This document shows, in pieces, positions 24,740 to 37,622 of a stretch of DNA of 64,000 bases (position 1 is the stretch's first letter; every line of letters starts with the position of its first letter). This DNA is from Chenopodium formosanum (Eukaryota > Streptophyta > Magnoliopsida > Caryophyllales > Amaranthaceae): contig CM044858.1 in NCBI GenBank assembly GCA_024500155.1, positions 32,965,786 to 33,029,785 of the forward strand. Direction: 5' to 3'. The notes under the pieces were generated by a model, which was given only the letters and a program-made list of their open reading frames with translations, did no database searches and had not been told where the DNA came from. Made by a program: the position numbers and the translations under genes.

Positions 24740-27700
24740 TTACATTCTAAATACACCATACTTAGTCTCTTCCGGAGCACGATTCATTGAAGCAGAGATG
24801 CATAGACCAATAATTTTTCGAGTATCAGCAGGATCAATGACACCATCATCCCAAAGCCTAGCAGTGGAATAATATGGAGAACCTTCTTCCTCATATGCTT
24901 GTTCCACCTTCGCTTTGAATGTTTCCTCTTCTTCAGCTGTCCACTACACAAGTAAAATATTATGCAAGATCAGGTAAACGTAGTGTTCGGCAAATGAACC
25001 AAGATTCTAAAGACCAGTAGCAATGTACAAGTATGCAGCATGTCCAAATAAACATTACCTGGATCCCTCGTCGTTTCTTGTTTGCCTTTTCTACTTGAGT
25101 CAGCACACCTGCAGCCTACACAGTGCCATGCAAGAAATTAGTCCTCATTTTACAGTTTAATCACATGTGATATTTGTCTTTAAACATCAGCAGGAGATAT
25201 GTCAAAAAATAAATCAAGGATCTAGACCTAGCTCGAACTGTTGTAACACCTTTTATCCTCAGCCAGGCAAGTGAGGATTGGGTAAGCACGCAGACCATTC
25301 AAGTGACACCTTTAATATAATCTTAGCTGGTTTGTAATCATGCTATAAGGGAGCAAAATAACTTTGTGGACAACTAATCTATGCTTTTTAGTACAATAAC
25401 TACTCAGATACTTGGCTTTTCAGGTCAGATTGAGCACTCTTTAATTTGGCCTCTCTTGGCCTCCTGGATTAGAACCTTCAAGTCTGTGTACTATCTAAAG
25501 AAGAGAGAGTGCACCCCCAGCTACTCAACATGCACATTTGATGTTGCTCAAAAATAAACATCACGTTTAACACCATTAATTAATATACAAATCATACATA
25601 TCAAACATAGCAGATCACTATTCCTCAGTTTAATAGATTAAAAATGGTGATCCAAGGAGAATGAATGAAAAATATAAATAAATAAAAAAATTATCATCTT
25701 ATCAAAGGTATTTGATCTGATCAGGGGTATCCTATAATGCTCAGATGGATTATAAATGATTATCACTACATAATGCTCAGGTTGGAACTTGAAAGCCTCA
25801 CTTTCCAAAGATCCACTTAAACCACTCAATATAAGGGTAGAAGGTAAAATTCATCAAGCATGATGTTATTCTTTCCATAGATTAACATATAAACCGACAA
25901 AAAGAAACAGAGAAGCGCATCTAGTATTTACATAGTTTATGCTTCCAAGGGCCAAGGCATATCATCATCATCATCATCATTGTATATTGGAACATTTGGA
26001 AGTAGTTCACGTAAGAACATTGAAAGTGATATCAACCAACCTTTTTGACAATGATGGAAAAAGAGCAGTCTTTATGGGTCCACTCAACCCACAATTATCC
26101 CCTCCCCACTCCCCCCCCCCCCCCCCCCCCCCAAATTCAGCTCATATGAACCTACATCGTAGCTCCAGTGCCAGGCTTCCACCCACCCCCATCCACAGGG
26201 CTCGCACTGAATCGAACTAAACTAAATTCCAACTTGGCTCGGCTCAATCTAACTTGATCATACGGAGTTTAAACACTGGCTCCTCTTAAACTAGATGAGC
26301 CTAGCTGAATCTTAACTTAGATTCTAGATCTCGAACTATAACTGAAGCTTGCCTAGATAAACAATGTTTCAACAATTAATACATAGTAACATACTAAGAA
26401 TAATAACAGTGTCCTTTCTATTCAGTTCTTTGGTAGTGCTTGGCTAATAGGCTTGGTCCAATTTTTGCTAAGAATTAACATATCCTTTTAAATAGAAAGT
26501 TGATGCACAGAGGTAAAAAAATTTATAACTACCTCTTATAATTGAAAGGTATACATCGATTTCTTAATTCTATGAGCCCACGACTCAAAATCAGCTGAAT
26601 TTAAGCTCAACTCATTAAGTACTCAAGCTCATTTACAAGTGAATTAAGCTGAGCCAAGTCATAATTTCTCATGAGCAGCTCTGTCTGTTGCCAACCTAAG
26701 GCCATTGCTGGAGACATGGTCATGCTCCGCTCCAGCCCTTATCCTGTCACTACCATCTAAAAAGATCTTTGTGTTGAACTGAACCTACTAATAGCCAGCT
26801 TTACTGATAGTCTTCCTTAATGGTAAGTCACTCAGACACGACACACAGTAATGCCATAAAGATACCCTCAAAGGAGTATGGGCAAAGCAAAACCTATAGA
26901 ACAATGAATCTGAAGAGGAAATTGACAAGAATTATGCTAAAGATGAACTCATCATGAAGTGTGAGCGTGGAAGAATTTTTTCAAAAAAAAAAAAAAAGGA
27001 TAGCAGTGGTGTCCTGTGAAATTTGTCATGTGTGGGCAACTGGGCATGGAACAAAGTCAACAAACTACACACTGAAAAATAGGTCTTTTGAACTCTGACT
27101 TACACGGGCCATAGTCAACAGTTCCATTTATTTGATTTACAGGATGACTTTTTAATTCTGTAAATGGGATAAAATAAATGCAAGAACCTTCCAAAGTAAA
27201 GCAGGTAGCAGCAGATAAGTCAAGCAGGTTGAGATAGGAGATGTTATAGGGGTAAGTAATTGCCACTACTGTGTCACTGCACATCACCTAACTCATATTA
27301 AAGCTGCTAAATCTCAGTCTTTGATAATTTAAGCTCAAGTAGCTTAAAGTATTCCTCATGGTTCACAAATGAACCTAAAATGTTATGGCGCAGCAACCTC
27401 AATTATCAAATACTACGTAAGACACAATAAACAATTAAAATCAACACTCTATTAAAAAGGCGGTAACAAGATTTAACATAGTATAAAATTATACCTGTGC
27501 CCCTCCCATTATGGATATTCTTGCATTTGGCCAGAAGAACATAAAATTGGGACTATATGCACGTCCACACATAGCATAGTTTCCAGCACCAAAACTTCCA
27601 CCAATTATAACAGTGATTTTAGGAACCTGGACAGAGTGATAATTTCAGAAAACATATCAGGTCACTCATTTCCTGGGGTCTTTGATCCATTAATTATTGC

Positions 27701-30700
27701 ACACGAACTTGGAAGTCATCCAACAAAGATAGTGTTATATCAAACATAACTAACTATAAAACCACACAGGAATTAAGGAAGAATTTACATTTTAAATTGG
27801 GGATCCTGCCACTTTTACTCCTATTATGTCTATACGGAGTATTTATCTTACAGCATAGCAAACATTTGGAAGAGGTTAAGTATTTCAGACCAAACATGAG
27901 ACCAACAGCTTAAAGATACTTGTAATTTTTTTAGCAGTCTACTCATCAAAATCTTGGGCATGAAGCACCACATGTTAAAATTAGAGAGCCTTATAGTTAT
28001 ATTATTTTAACATAATAATCCTTGGAAAGTTCATAGACAATGAGCATACTGATAACTGATAATATATGATCATTTTTTTTCTACACAATTTGATAGATAT
28101 ATCAGGGTCTTAGAAAAGTTGGGTATTCCATACCCCTAGAATCACTACAGACACCCAGCGTGACATCTTTTGTGATGCAATAATTTCCAGTGTGACATCT
28201 TTTGATTGTAAGGTCAATTAAGAAATTAAAGATGATATCATCCTATAGCTAGTAGTGTACAACAGGATTGAAGGGTGCCTCTTTTACTAGTCTCCAATTA
28301 CCATACTAAAAAATTGGCCCATAATTCTCCTATATAATCAGTGCTGCAATGCCCTCAAGCTCATCAGTACTTAGTAAAAAAGTTCACGGTACTTGCACAT
28401 TCATTTCCATTGCTTTTGAAAGTTGAGGCTTCATTAAGAATTAAGAGATAATATGTACCCAACTCGTGAAAGAGAACAGTTTAACACATCAAACCAACAG
28501 TATAGAAACTGATCGCACAAAAAATCATATTAATGAGAAGACGGTGGTCATGTATCTTAGTGACTAAAGCTGATAAACAACCACAGCACTGAATTTCAAA
28601 GTCAAACTCATCCATTATAGTCTGATCAAGCATAGACAATATGAAATACTACCTTTGCTTCTCAATTCTTGCAAGCCTTGATTGTATAATTCATTTAAGA
28701 TTTCGAAGCTAAATGTGTTGGGTTGATCTCAATGCATATATTTATAACATCACCTTTTTTTTTTCTTTTTAATATAAATAGAGATATTAATGGTCAAAGT
28801 CGCATATAAATAGTGCTAAAAGCTCAATTTTACAAGAGTTCAAACAAAGGTAGTAGTGGTTGATAATACTCATTATGTAAAAATCAAAGCTGAAACTTGG
28901 TATAGATACTGTGTTGCACAAAGGGAATACAATAAATGAGCTCAAACTCCAAAATCATAGAGATCAAGCTTGATCATAGCAAAGTTAACCGAAAGAGCAT
29001 GACCATTTTAAGCTCAATCAAGATTTTAACACCTAATTCTTGAACTTGTTCACACAACTCTGACATAGCAAACCCTCTTAATTTGACAATATTATATATA
29101 ATGTCAAAACACTGATAGCATCCTTTACTATTTACAAAACTAGGTCCACAAATAAGTGGTATAGCTCATGCTAAACTGAGCAATTGTACAGAAGCCTGAG
29201 GTCACATGCTCCTTATGTAGACAAATGATCTATAGGAGTACAATAAAGGATGCATGCAATATGATATTGAAAATACAATTGGACTTCTGACATTGAAGAA
29301 ATTAGCCAAGAATTAGAAGCAAATTGATCTGAAGGTCAATACTTCCTCTCTCCCATTAATGCCCCCATAGAGCAAAGATTACTAATTTTAAGAAGCAAAA
29401 ACAAACTAACTTGGGGGTTGTAAGAGAGGAATTTCACCAGATAATGGAGCAATGTTAAAGAGACCCCTCGAATAGGAATACGGGGCAAGCAGAGTGAACA
29501 ATTTTGAGAAGGAGAAAGCAAAAGTAAGAGCAAGAATTTGAAAAAGTGACATGATCTTGCACTTTAAAATTTATGCAACTTATCTGTTCAAAATACATCA
29601 ACTGTATGGCGGTAATCCAGGGTCTCAGAAATGAATCCTGCTGTGGCAGGTTGGAAGGAAGGGAGGGAGGGGGAGTTGGCTGTGTTTAACCTTACTGGTT
29701 CAATAATAGAGGTGTTTCCAGATGAAACTGATCTGAAATGCAATGAAATCAGCTACTTCACAATAAAAGAGAAGCGCCAACACTTTGATGAACCATTTTA
29801 ATTTCGTCCACTAAAATATGGATTCAAAAAGTAGTGAATATTTTGTTTGCATTATATTATATGCTTTCTCTCCACCCCAACCACCCCTTTTTTTTTCTCA
29901 TTGCTGTGATGCCATATTTATTGACCAAAGACTTTATTCTATAGACAATTGTAGTTTATAGTTAAGGTTGCATAAATATAGTGTAGATGGGCAATACTTA
30001 CAATGGGAGGGGGAGTTGGCTGTGAATAACCAAGCCCTTACATATGTCACCAATGGGAAATTAAAATTCAGATGTTTCCAAAAATTTCAGTGTCACAAAT
30101 TTTACACAGAAATAACATAAACAGCATAGATCTGACATGGAACTAACAAGGTGGGAAGGAAGTGGGAACCCGTGCTGATAATGTCACAGCATGGAGATCA
30201 CCCCAATCCCGTGAATTTTTTCCTAAGGGTCATGGGTACTGCAATAGTCAGAAACTCAGAACACTTTAAATCTACATATTTTTCAATTATCATCAGCATT
30301 TCAAATTTCAGATCAGTTTTACATGGTGGATCAAAATTCTAACAAACACACATGGTAGATCAAAATCAAACAATTACACAAGTATCTGATGATGGGAAAA
30401 TACTCTCAAAAGGAACCTAAACCCCCAGAAATACAAATAACAAAATCTCAAAATAGGTGAAGAATGATATCCATGTGTAAGAAAGGAAAGGGAGTGAGAT
30501 AATATCCATGTGTAAGATGGAGGGTAAAAGTCAAAGTTGCACCAACCTTTGCACATGCAACGGCCATCACCATTTTTGCCCCAGCTTTTGCTATGCCATT
30601 TGCTTCGGCCTTTGAGCCAACCTACCAAGACATTATACCAAGAGTTATTGCATAATGAAACAATAATCTGTATAATGTTATTACTCTATAATATACTCCC

Positions 30701-33700
30701 TCTAATCCTAAAAGTTCTTCACATTTTTTGTACATGTTTTCCAATGCATTACTATGACCATACATATCTTTAGACTTTAGTTGCATAATGCATATTAGTA
30801 AATATGTAACAGTTGAATATTAATAAAAACACTCATTGAGACGAATCTTTAAAGACACAACATGAATGTGTTATGTGTTACATATTGAGAGTAATTTGGA
30901 AGATTCTCTCATGGGAAGAACAAAAAGGAACGGAGGGAGGACAGTGTATGTGTTTAGAGGACAACATTGCAGAAAAAAACCAGCAAGTTTGATTCAAAAA
31001 TTAAATTTGAGACGGATAAAGTAAATACAAAGATTAGAGAAAACATAGTGTACACGAAACAAAGAGATTAGGATTGTGAGCTAAGGATGGGATCATAGGA
31101 AGAAAATAGACTTATGGAGGAAAGAATATGGTGCACCAATTAATATGAAAGTCACATAGAGAAAGGTTTATGATGTTGTATATGGAAATATTTCAATTTA
31201 GGTGACTATGGACCAATTTGTAAGAAATAAGATACTTTGTAAATGATTCTGGTTACAACTTACAAGTGCCAGGAAACCCCCACCCTCTAAAAAAGGGAGG
31301 AAAAGAAAGAAAAAACTCCCATCTACCAAGTTGTGTCTTATAGTTAGCAAAAATAGATTCTACATAAAGGGTGAAACCAAGTAAAAGTAACATGTATAGT
31401 TGGGCATACCTCATATACATAAGATAATAGGCTTAGAAATCCAAGAACAGCAGAAAAATGCCATCTTTAAAAATAAGGGTATGGGTTAGTATCCTACAGA
31501 ATTACTCATTTTGATATGAATAATTTCCAAACGCCACTATTTGTCCCCTTAATATACATTTGCTTTAATATGAGTAAAGACAGGACATATGAAAAAAAAA
31601 AAACCCTTGAATTAGTGTCGACCAGGCCTGATAAGGTCTGCCCATACACTCCAACAAAAATTGTAAAAGGACAAGTCTCTGGACCATCAGAATAAGCTAA
31701 CCTCAAAATTTACGAGAGACCTAATCTTTAGCAATATGTTGCATAACACCTATATTAGAAATTTGTCTCCAGTTTTTGTTTACAGAAGGTGAACCAGATA
31801 TGTATGTCTTTAACTCTATAGAGGCGGCTCTTGCGTATAGAAAGATCTTTAATCAAAATGTATCTCAAACATGGTTAACTTATATATCCATGGTAACCCT
31901 ATAGCTCCTTTTAGTTTGATAACATCAGCTTTATAACACAAAGGCAAAGGAAACATCTCAAAGCAGTCTATTCAATATTTCAGAGGTATAAGAATGCCCC
32001 ATACCATAAATCCTGTAATATTCTGAAGAAAAACCAAAGGAATGCCTCGCTGAGTGCATAGTTCAATGAAATGGGCCCCTTTAAGAGCAGATTCATGAAA
32101 TAATACTCCGTTATTTCCAATGATGCCAACAGGTTTCCCAAAAATTTTTGCAAAACCAGTTACAAGGGTCTGCAAAATATAACAAACAAGGAATTCTAAT
32201 TCAAAAATTAAAATTAAAATTAAAATAATGATTAACCTGAATAGTAAATAACTATAACCTAGGAATTCAGGTGAATGTGTTTGGGAGATAAATATGGGAC
32301 TCACAGTGCCATACAGTTTCTTGAATTCATCAAATTCACTCCCGTCAACTATACGAGCAATAACAGATCGTATATCAAATTGCTGCTTGTGATCAATTGG
32401 GGCAATATATCTGAGCTCTTTCACATCATATAGAGGTTCCTTAGGTTCTGCTTTCTTCCAGGTACTAGATAATTCTTCTCCTCCAGCCTTATATAGATTC
32501 TTAATAATACTCCTTCCTGTATGCAGTGCATGCAGTTCATCTGCAAGGAAACGCCATAAATACGAGAATGAAATGTTTTTAGTTGTTTGTTCCAATCCCT
32601 TATATATCTTCCACAAAGGAGAGGAAAAAGAAAAAAGGATACAGAAGAAGAGAGAGCTGCTAAAATTAAGCTGAGAATTTCATATTTCCCAGGTTTTAGA
32701 ATTTTTGCTTATGTATCATACAAAGTTCAAAAATTGGAATCTAGACATGCACAAGATGTTCAACATACACACGAAAAGAAACAAGGAAATGCATTCAAAG
32801 AAGGTGTAAAGCATGTAATATATGATGCCTTAATCTCTGACAAGTTCAGTTCAAAGATTTGTCCACAAGGATCACTAGTCATGAAACAGAAGCTGGGTAG
32901 ATTGACATATAACAGTCACAATGTGGTGCCTTGTGTGGATAAACATTCAAAAATAATATAAGTGAAAGTGTGAAATCATCAAAAATAATATGCAGTTACT
33001 AAATCATATTAATGCATCAATGCACCAGGAAAAAGCATGCAAGTTAGTTTACAAAGTACAATTCTGAAACTTATTGATCATCACATTCAAAGGAAGAAAG
33101 CAAATATCTAAAAACTATGATTTCAGGCCATATTCTTGTATTAGATGGTTGGTGTCCTGCCACCTTTATGCACTTACACCAACACACATTTTTGTCTGTG
33201 TCATCTTGCCGTTGTGTTCCACAAAGACATTGGTACACAATATCATGCGATGAGCACAACGAGAACTTGAAATATGTTCAACCTTATCAGTGTTTGAAAA
33301 AGCGCGTTAGGCATTGAGGCACAAGGCGATATGGGGTAAGCGCTTAACTTGGTCAAAGGTTAGGCGCAGGTAAGGTGCACGAGGTGCACCAAAAGCACAC
33401 GAGACGCACCCGAGGCGCACCTGAAACAAATTTCTGTCATTTTTTTTACTGTTCAAAACTTTATACAGTGCACTCACTTCAAAAAGGTGCACCTAGGCGC
33501 TGCATAACCCTTCTCGATTCAGCGCGCCTTGAGCTTTTTTATACATTGAGCCTTATGTGCCAAATAGGCAAACAACGTCATAAAAAGATTTGTATAACTG
33601 AAACTTTAATAAGACATTTCTCAGTTATATCAATCAAAGCCTTAATCCCATAATTGGGGTTGGCTACATGAACCAAAAATGGTTATTCCGTATAGTCATC

Positions 33701-36700
33701 CACAAAAATCTTCCTCCTCCACATCTCTCAGTTACCTAAGCAATAATTACTGGCAGTTGGCATACATGGAGTAGAATTAATGCAAGGAAGGGGAAGGAAA
33801 GTGGACAACCAAAGTTTGCCAGGACTTTAAACAGTAAGTTTATTAGCTGTAAGGAGGTTTTAAAAATAGAGTAGTTCAATACTTGAGGCAATATGTGATA
33901 GCTAAAGGGAACTTTTGGACTCCTCTAAATTGTTGAAATAAATGAATAGTAGAATAGATCTCATTGCAACACCATACAAGAAAGAAAAGTGCTAACACGT
34001 ATAAATTGGGAAAAATTCTATTATTAGGTACACCAGATTACAGAGCAAAGAAGGTATGACAATTCACATGTGGGCTTTAACAAAAACACACGAATGCATT
34101 ACTTTCGTCATTCCAACAGAAAGGGTTTCCTTAAAACCATGAACCGTATTATAATATAGGGGCGAACAAAGAAGTAGCAGCAAAAATTCACAGGAGTTCA
34201 AGTAAATAGACTAATGGGGGAGGGGGGGGGGGGGGGGGGCAACATTTATAAATTTATGCTGAGCATTTGATATTGTAGAACTAGCTCAAAAATAAACTCT
34301 CCCTCCAGCAATAGTCACAAAATGAAGCTTTTCTAAATGATGAAACCTGAAAGTAATTTTAGGGGCCTACATATTACTAATTCAAGTTCTAGATCAACCA
34401 TAGTCTGTGTTACTCGGACTCTTCATTTTATCTCAAGTACCCCGTGTCGGACCCTCGACACTTGGACATGGGTATGACACGTGGACACTTCATTTTAGTT
34501 CAAAATCATAGATTTTTTTAACAAAATAGCCGAGTCGGACGCTTAGACACGTACCCGTGTCGGACATGGGTACCCGAGTCTGAGTAACATAGACTATAGT
34601 ATGTAAATTCAATTACATTACATGCAACAGCCAGATGTGAATATTAATATAAACAGTTCCAGTAAATAGACAGTAATGCTTGTTTAAATTGTCATGACAT
34701 TAGTGTCGTAATAATGCTAGATGAAGATTGAAGAAATGATTTCATTAAATCATGAAGCTTACAAGAGGAAGTAATCAATAAAACTATTGATCAACCAACT
34801 CTTATGAGATAAAGAAATAAGATTCTACAGCAGTAGAATACCTTCAGCAAAATAATCAGATACTCCTGATATCTTGCAGTGCACACTAGCACCTCCCAAA
34901 TCTTCAGCAGAAATTTCCTCACCAGTAGCAGCCTGTTTCAATTTATCCATCAGAAAAAAATACACGCACACAATACAATTGCATTCCCATAACTCTGAAA
35001 ACTGAAACAAGACCAACAGAAGGCTTCATGGTAGCCATGGTACCCTGTCCGGATACCATAACTGTGTCACTAACCTTCACAAGTGGAGGTCCAGCAAGAA
35101 ATATTGTTCCATTTCCTTTTACCATGACACTTTCATCAGCCATAGCAGGTATATATGCACCTCCAGCAGTACATGAACCCAAAACAAGAGCAATTTGAGG
35201 AATGCCTTGGGAAGACATTATGGCTTGATTGTAAAATATTCTGCCAAAATTCTCCTTGTCGGGAAAGACTTCAGCCTGTTTGGGTAGAAAAGCACCACCA
35301 CTATCTACAAGATACAAGCATGGTAGTTTGCATTGAGCAGCGATTTCTTGTGCCCTTAAGTGCTTCTTGACTGTGATGGGAAAATAAGTTCCTCCCTTGA
35401 CAGTGGGATCATTAGCTACAAACATACAAAGTTTCCCATGAACTGGTCCGATTCCTGTTATTATTCCACCAGATGGAAGAGATTCTTCATACAACCCATG
35501 CCCTGCAAGCTAATCACATCAATTTGAGCTTAGATCAATCAATCAATCAATCAATCAATCAAAGCCTTAATCCCAAAAGTGGGGTCGGCTAACATGAACC
35601 AAATTTGATTATTCCGTGTAGTCATCAACATAAATCTTTCTCCTCCATCCCTTACGATCCAAAACTTCATCCTCACGTAAATCCATGCACTTCATATCCT
35701 TCCTCACTCCTTCCAACCAAGTCATCTTTGGTCTCCCTCTTCCTCGTTTAATCCCTCCATGGTCCCACTCTTCCACTCTTCGCACCGGTGCACCCTCGGG
35801 TCTCCGTCTTACATGTCCAAACCAACGCAGACGATTTTCCCTTAATTTATCTACAATGCCCGCCACACCTACTTTCTTGCGAATAACCTCATTTCTGATT
35901 CTATCTCTTAAAGTGTTTCCACACATCCACCTTAACATGCGCATTTCCGTAACCTCCATCTTTTTAATATGCTCTTTCTTAGAAGCCCAACATTCTGTAC
36001 CATATTCTGGATGATCGACCCTAGGTACTTAAAACATTCACTCATGGTCAAATCCTTTCCATCCAAACTCACCACTTCATTGCTTGTCCCCCTCTGAGTG
36101 CCAAAACGACATACCAAATATTCAGTCTTACTCCGACTTAGCTTAAACCCTCTAGATTCCAACCTTTGCCTCCATTGCTATTACACAAATGATGTCTTCC
36201 TAATAAAAAATCCAAAGGTAGAACTACTAGAACAAGAGTGGAGAGCATAGTGGTTCAATACAAGGAAAGAGTTAACAGATTAGCAAGAAGATTGAGTCAG
36301 GACCTTCAAAGGTCACCACATCAAATCAGCCATGATGTGAAATCAAGCAATTCACTCATGCAAGTAGCCATATGATGAGTGACAACATCCTCAAATGTAC
36401 ATTCTACTTTCTACAGGCCTTGACAAGATTTATTCAAAGTTTGTCCCGCTAGCTAAGTCATTAATCCACTTTTAGCCAAAAACTTGCATATTTAAAGAAA
36501 TTCGAGTGGTTAACCCCTTTCCCTCCCACCCACCCACCCTAGGATGTTCAAAGTGTATGACAACTACCAGTCGAAAAATTCAAAACTAGTCAAAATTTCG
36601 CTTATTCAAGTAAAATGATAGAAGCCACAATTGGACTCCATGAATTCCAATAAAATTAGATGCGAGTATTTCATAAAAATAGGATTCAACTCTGAATGTC

Positions 36701-37518
36701 AAGACAACCCCACACCCCAAACTTCAATTACACACTCAATGTACCTAAATAATCTAATACTAAATAGGTTTCTCTGATTCTCCTTGCAATGTCAAATACA
36801 AACTGTTATATTAAACTAAGATATTATTTATTGATCCCCAATAATCATAAATTAGTCCAAAAAAGCAACAAATTGATCACCTTCTATGAATATGTTCTTT
36901 TGTAAATCTCACTGGACTTACCATAAAGCAGAATCATAGTTTTGTTCAAAGTTAAGCAGCACAGCAAGAATTCGACTTGATAAAATAAGGGCCTGTTCTG
37001 ATTTACTGAATTGAATGAGCTGAGCTGAGCTAAGCAAACTGAATATTTTAAGAGAGGAGGAAATTAGGAACTGAACTGAACTTAAGTTAAAGTGAACAGA
37101 CCCTAAGTATACTATTCGTCCTTTTTTTTGTGGGTTCTTCTTTTATTTTTTTTATTTTTTTTTGTGGGGCAATCACCGTCCAAATTGGAAAAGCTTTTAG
37201 AAGGAGTAAAACCAATCAACATTTATCCATAGTAACAACACATCCTGTCATTCAACCATTAACACAAAACGGCCTAATTTAACAAGATTATAGTAACAAA
37301 CATGCATTTAGATAATCATACTAAAAAAGTATGATAAGTTCCCAAACTAATCACATAATTTCCAACTAAATAAATAGTATTCAGAAAATAGTAAAAACCT
37401 GGGAAAGTTCAAGGAATGAAGAACCAGGATCAAGAATCCGTTCAATTCTCTCTCTAGGAAGAAGCTTCTTCCTAGTTCTGTTCCTCTTCACTGCTTCTTC
37501 TCCTCCACCAGCAATTAC
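24740..37518 (-). CDS. MCCB: 3-methylcrotonyl-CoA carboxylase beta subunit, exons 2 to last (first exon absent)
   Basis: Exons on the minus strand: 37518-37399, 35509-35075, 34932-34842, 32540-32305, 32169-32005, 30621-30547, 27626-27495, 25115-25059, 24943-24740. All are GT-AG and in phase, giving 1515 nt, 504 codons and a TAA stop. The product is the biotin-dependent carboxyltransferase half of a mitochondrial enzyme that carboxylates 3-methylcrotonyl-CoA in leucine breakdown, paired with the biotin-carrying alpha subunit. Diagnostic stretches are NDPTVKGGTYFPITVKKHLR, LVDSGGAFLPKQ, GSCTAGGAYIPAMADE, GNNGVLFHESALKGAHFIEL, FGAGNYAMCGRAY and the C-terminus KYGVFRM. Plant homologues run near 590 residues, so about 80 N-terminal residues, including the targeting peptide, are missing. 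Intron 1 is cut by retroelement DNA at 37623, and beyond it lies the JAZ gene, not exon 1. The remaining exons look undamaged. Confidence 0.93.
25116..27494 (-). other. MCCB intron, 2.4 kb
   Basis: It contains (ATC)n at 25960-25980 and a C-rich run at about 26108-26132. No extra exon is needed by the reading frame and none is seen. Confidence 0.6.
27627..30546 (-). other. MCCB intron, 2.9 kb
   Basis: The largest intact MCCB intron. I see a G-rich GGGAGGGAGGGGGAGTTGGC word at about 29660 and a GGGAGGGGGAGTTGGC echo at about 30005, each followed by a TGTG. No coding exon or complete mobile element was recognised. Confidence 0.5.
30696..30939. mobile_element. Stowaway-like MITE in an MCCB intron
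   Basis: The left end is CTCCCTCTAATCCTAAAAGTT with TA before it. The right end, AACAAAAAGGAACGGAGGGAG, is inverted. It is 244 bp with degenerate termini and no TA on the right, so this is an old copy. Confidence 0.6.
33291..33556. mobile_element. GC-rich MITE-like repeat (AGGCGC words)
   Basis: A locally GC-rich block of repeated AGGCGCA/GGTGCAC words. Weak inverted ends (TTTGAAAAAGCGCG left; CGCGCCTTGAGCTTTTTTA right) stand out from the AT-rich intron. No target duplication could be assigned. Confidence 0.4.
33632..33730 (-). mobile_element. RTE-LINE 3' end fragment
   Basis: The plus strand shows ATCAATC, AAAGCCTTAATCCCATAAT, GGGGTTGGCTACATGAACC and then ATTCCGTATAGTCATCCAC. These match the 3' UTR and last codons of the LINE at 35530-36182, about 100 bp in total. 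Confidence 0.65.
34401..34596. mobile_element. MITE with TAGTCTRTGTTACTC ends
   Basis: The left end TAGTCTGTGTTACTCGGACTC pairs with the right end GAGTCTGAGTAACATAGACTA (19 of 21). The interior repeats GTGTCGGAC and ATGGGTACCCG words. This matches a widespread plant MITE type. No flanking duplication was resolved. Confidence 0.7.
35530..36182 (-). pseudogene. 5'-truncated RTE-clade LINE, end of reverse transcriptase
   Basis: Minus-strand frames 36162-35932 and 35959-35609 encode the end of a non-LTR reverse transcriptase and its C-terminal segment: SKTEYLVC, then FKYLGSI, then MLRWMCGNTLRDRIRN and LRWFGHVRRRPEG. These are typical of plant RTE LINEs. The two frames differ, so there is a frameshift near 35950-36000. 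The 3' UTR ends in TTGA repeats (35533-35560 on plus). The element lies inside the MCCB intron between 37399 and 35509, is truncated at about 36182, and cannot move on its own. Confidence 0.85.
36989..37103. mobile_element. TTCAG-repeat MITE, copy 4
   Basis: The smallest copy, 115 bp. The ends GGGCCTGTTCTG and GTGAACAGACCC are flanked by TAA (36986-36988, 37104-37106). The interior is short runs of GAGCTGA and CTGAA. It lies in the MCCB intron between 37399 and 35509. Confidence 0.7.
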
Positions 37519-37622
37519 CTTCAACAATAAATTTAAAAATCAATAAATTAAAATTTAAAAAAGCAAAATTAACTAAACCCGGAAACGTGGATGTCAACTA
37601 GCTTAGTTAGTAAAGTCGTGTT

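Larger units (their letters stand above)
32541..34841 (-). other. MCCB intron, 2.3 kb, with MITEs
   Basis: It holds the elements at 33291-33556 and 34401-34596, an RTE tail at 33632-33730 and a poly-G run at about 34215-34240. The 124-codon plus-strand ORF at 32587-32961 has no family features. Confidence 0.6.

Noticed and set aside
31972..32616. A 214-codon continuous frame on the minus strand
   Set aside because: It reads through the intron between MCCB exons 32540-32305 and 32169-32005. The true exons are bounded by good splice sites and match the family, while the intervening residues are Ile/Leu-rich noise.
32587..32961. A 124-codon plus-strand ORF
   Set aside because: It lies wholly in an MCCB intron, opposite the gene, with no motif or plausible codon pattern.
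37519..37622. MCCB exon 1 hidden just before the LTR
   Set aside because: The minus strand here shows an AT-rich acceptor region for exon 2 and no open frame with a start or targeting-like peptide.
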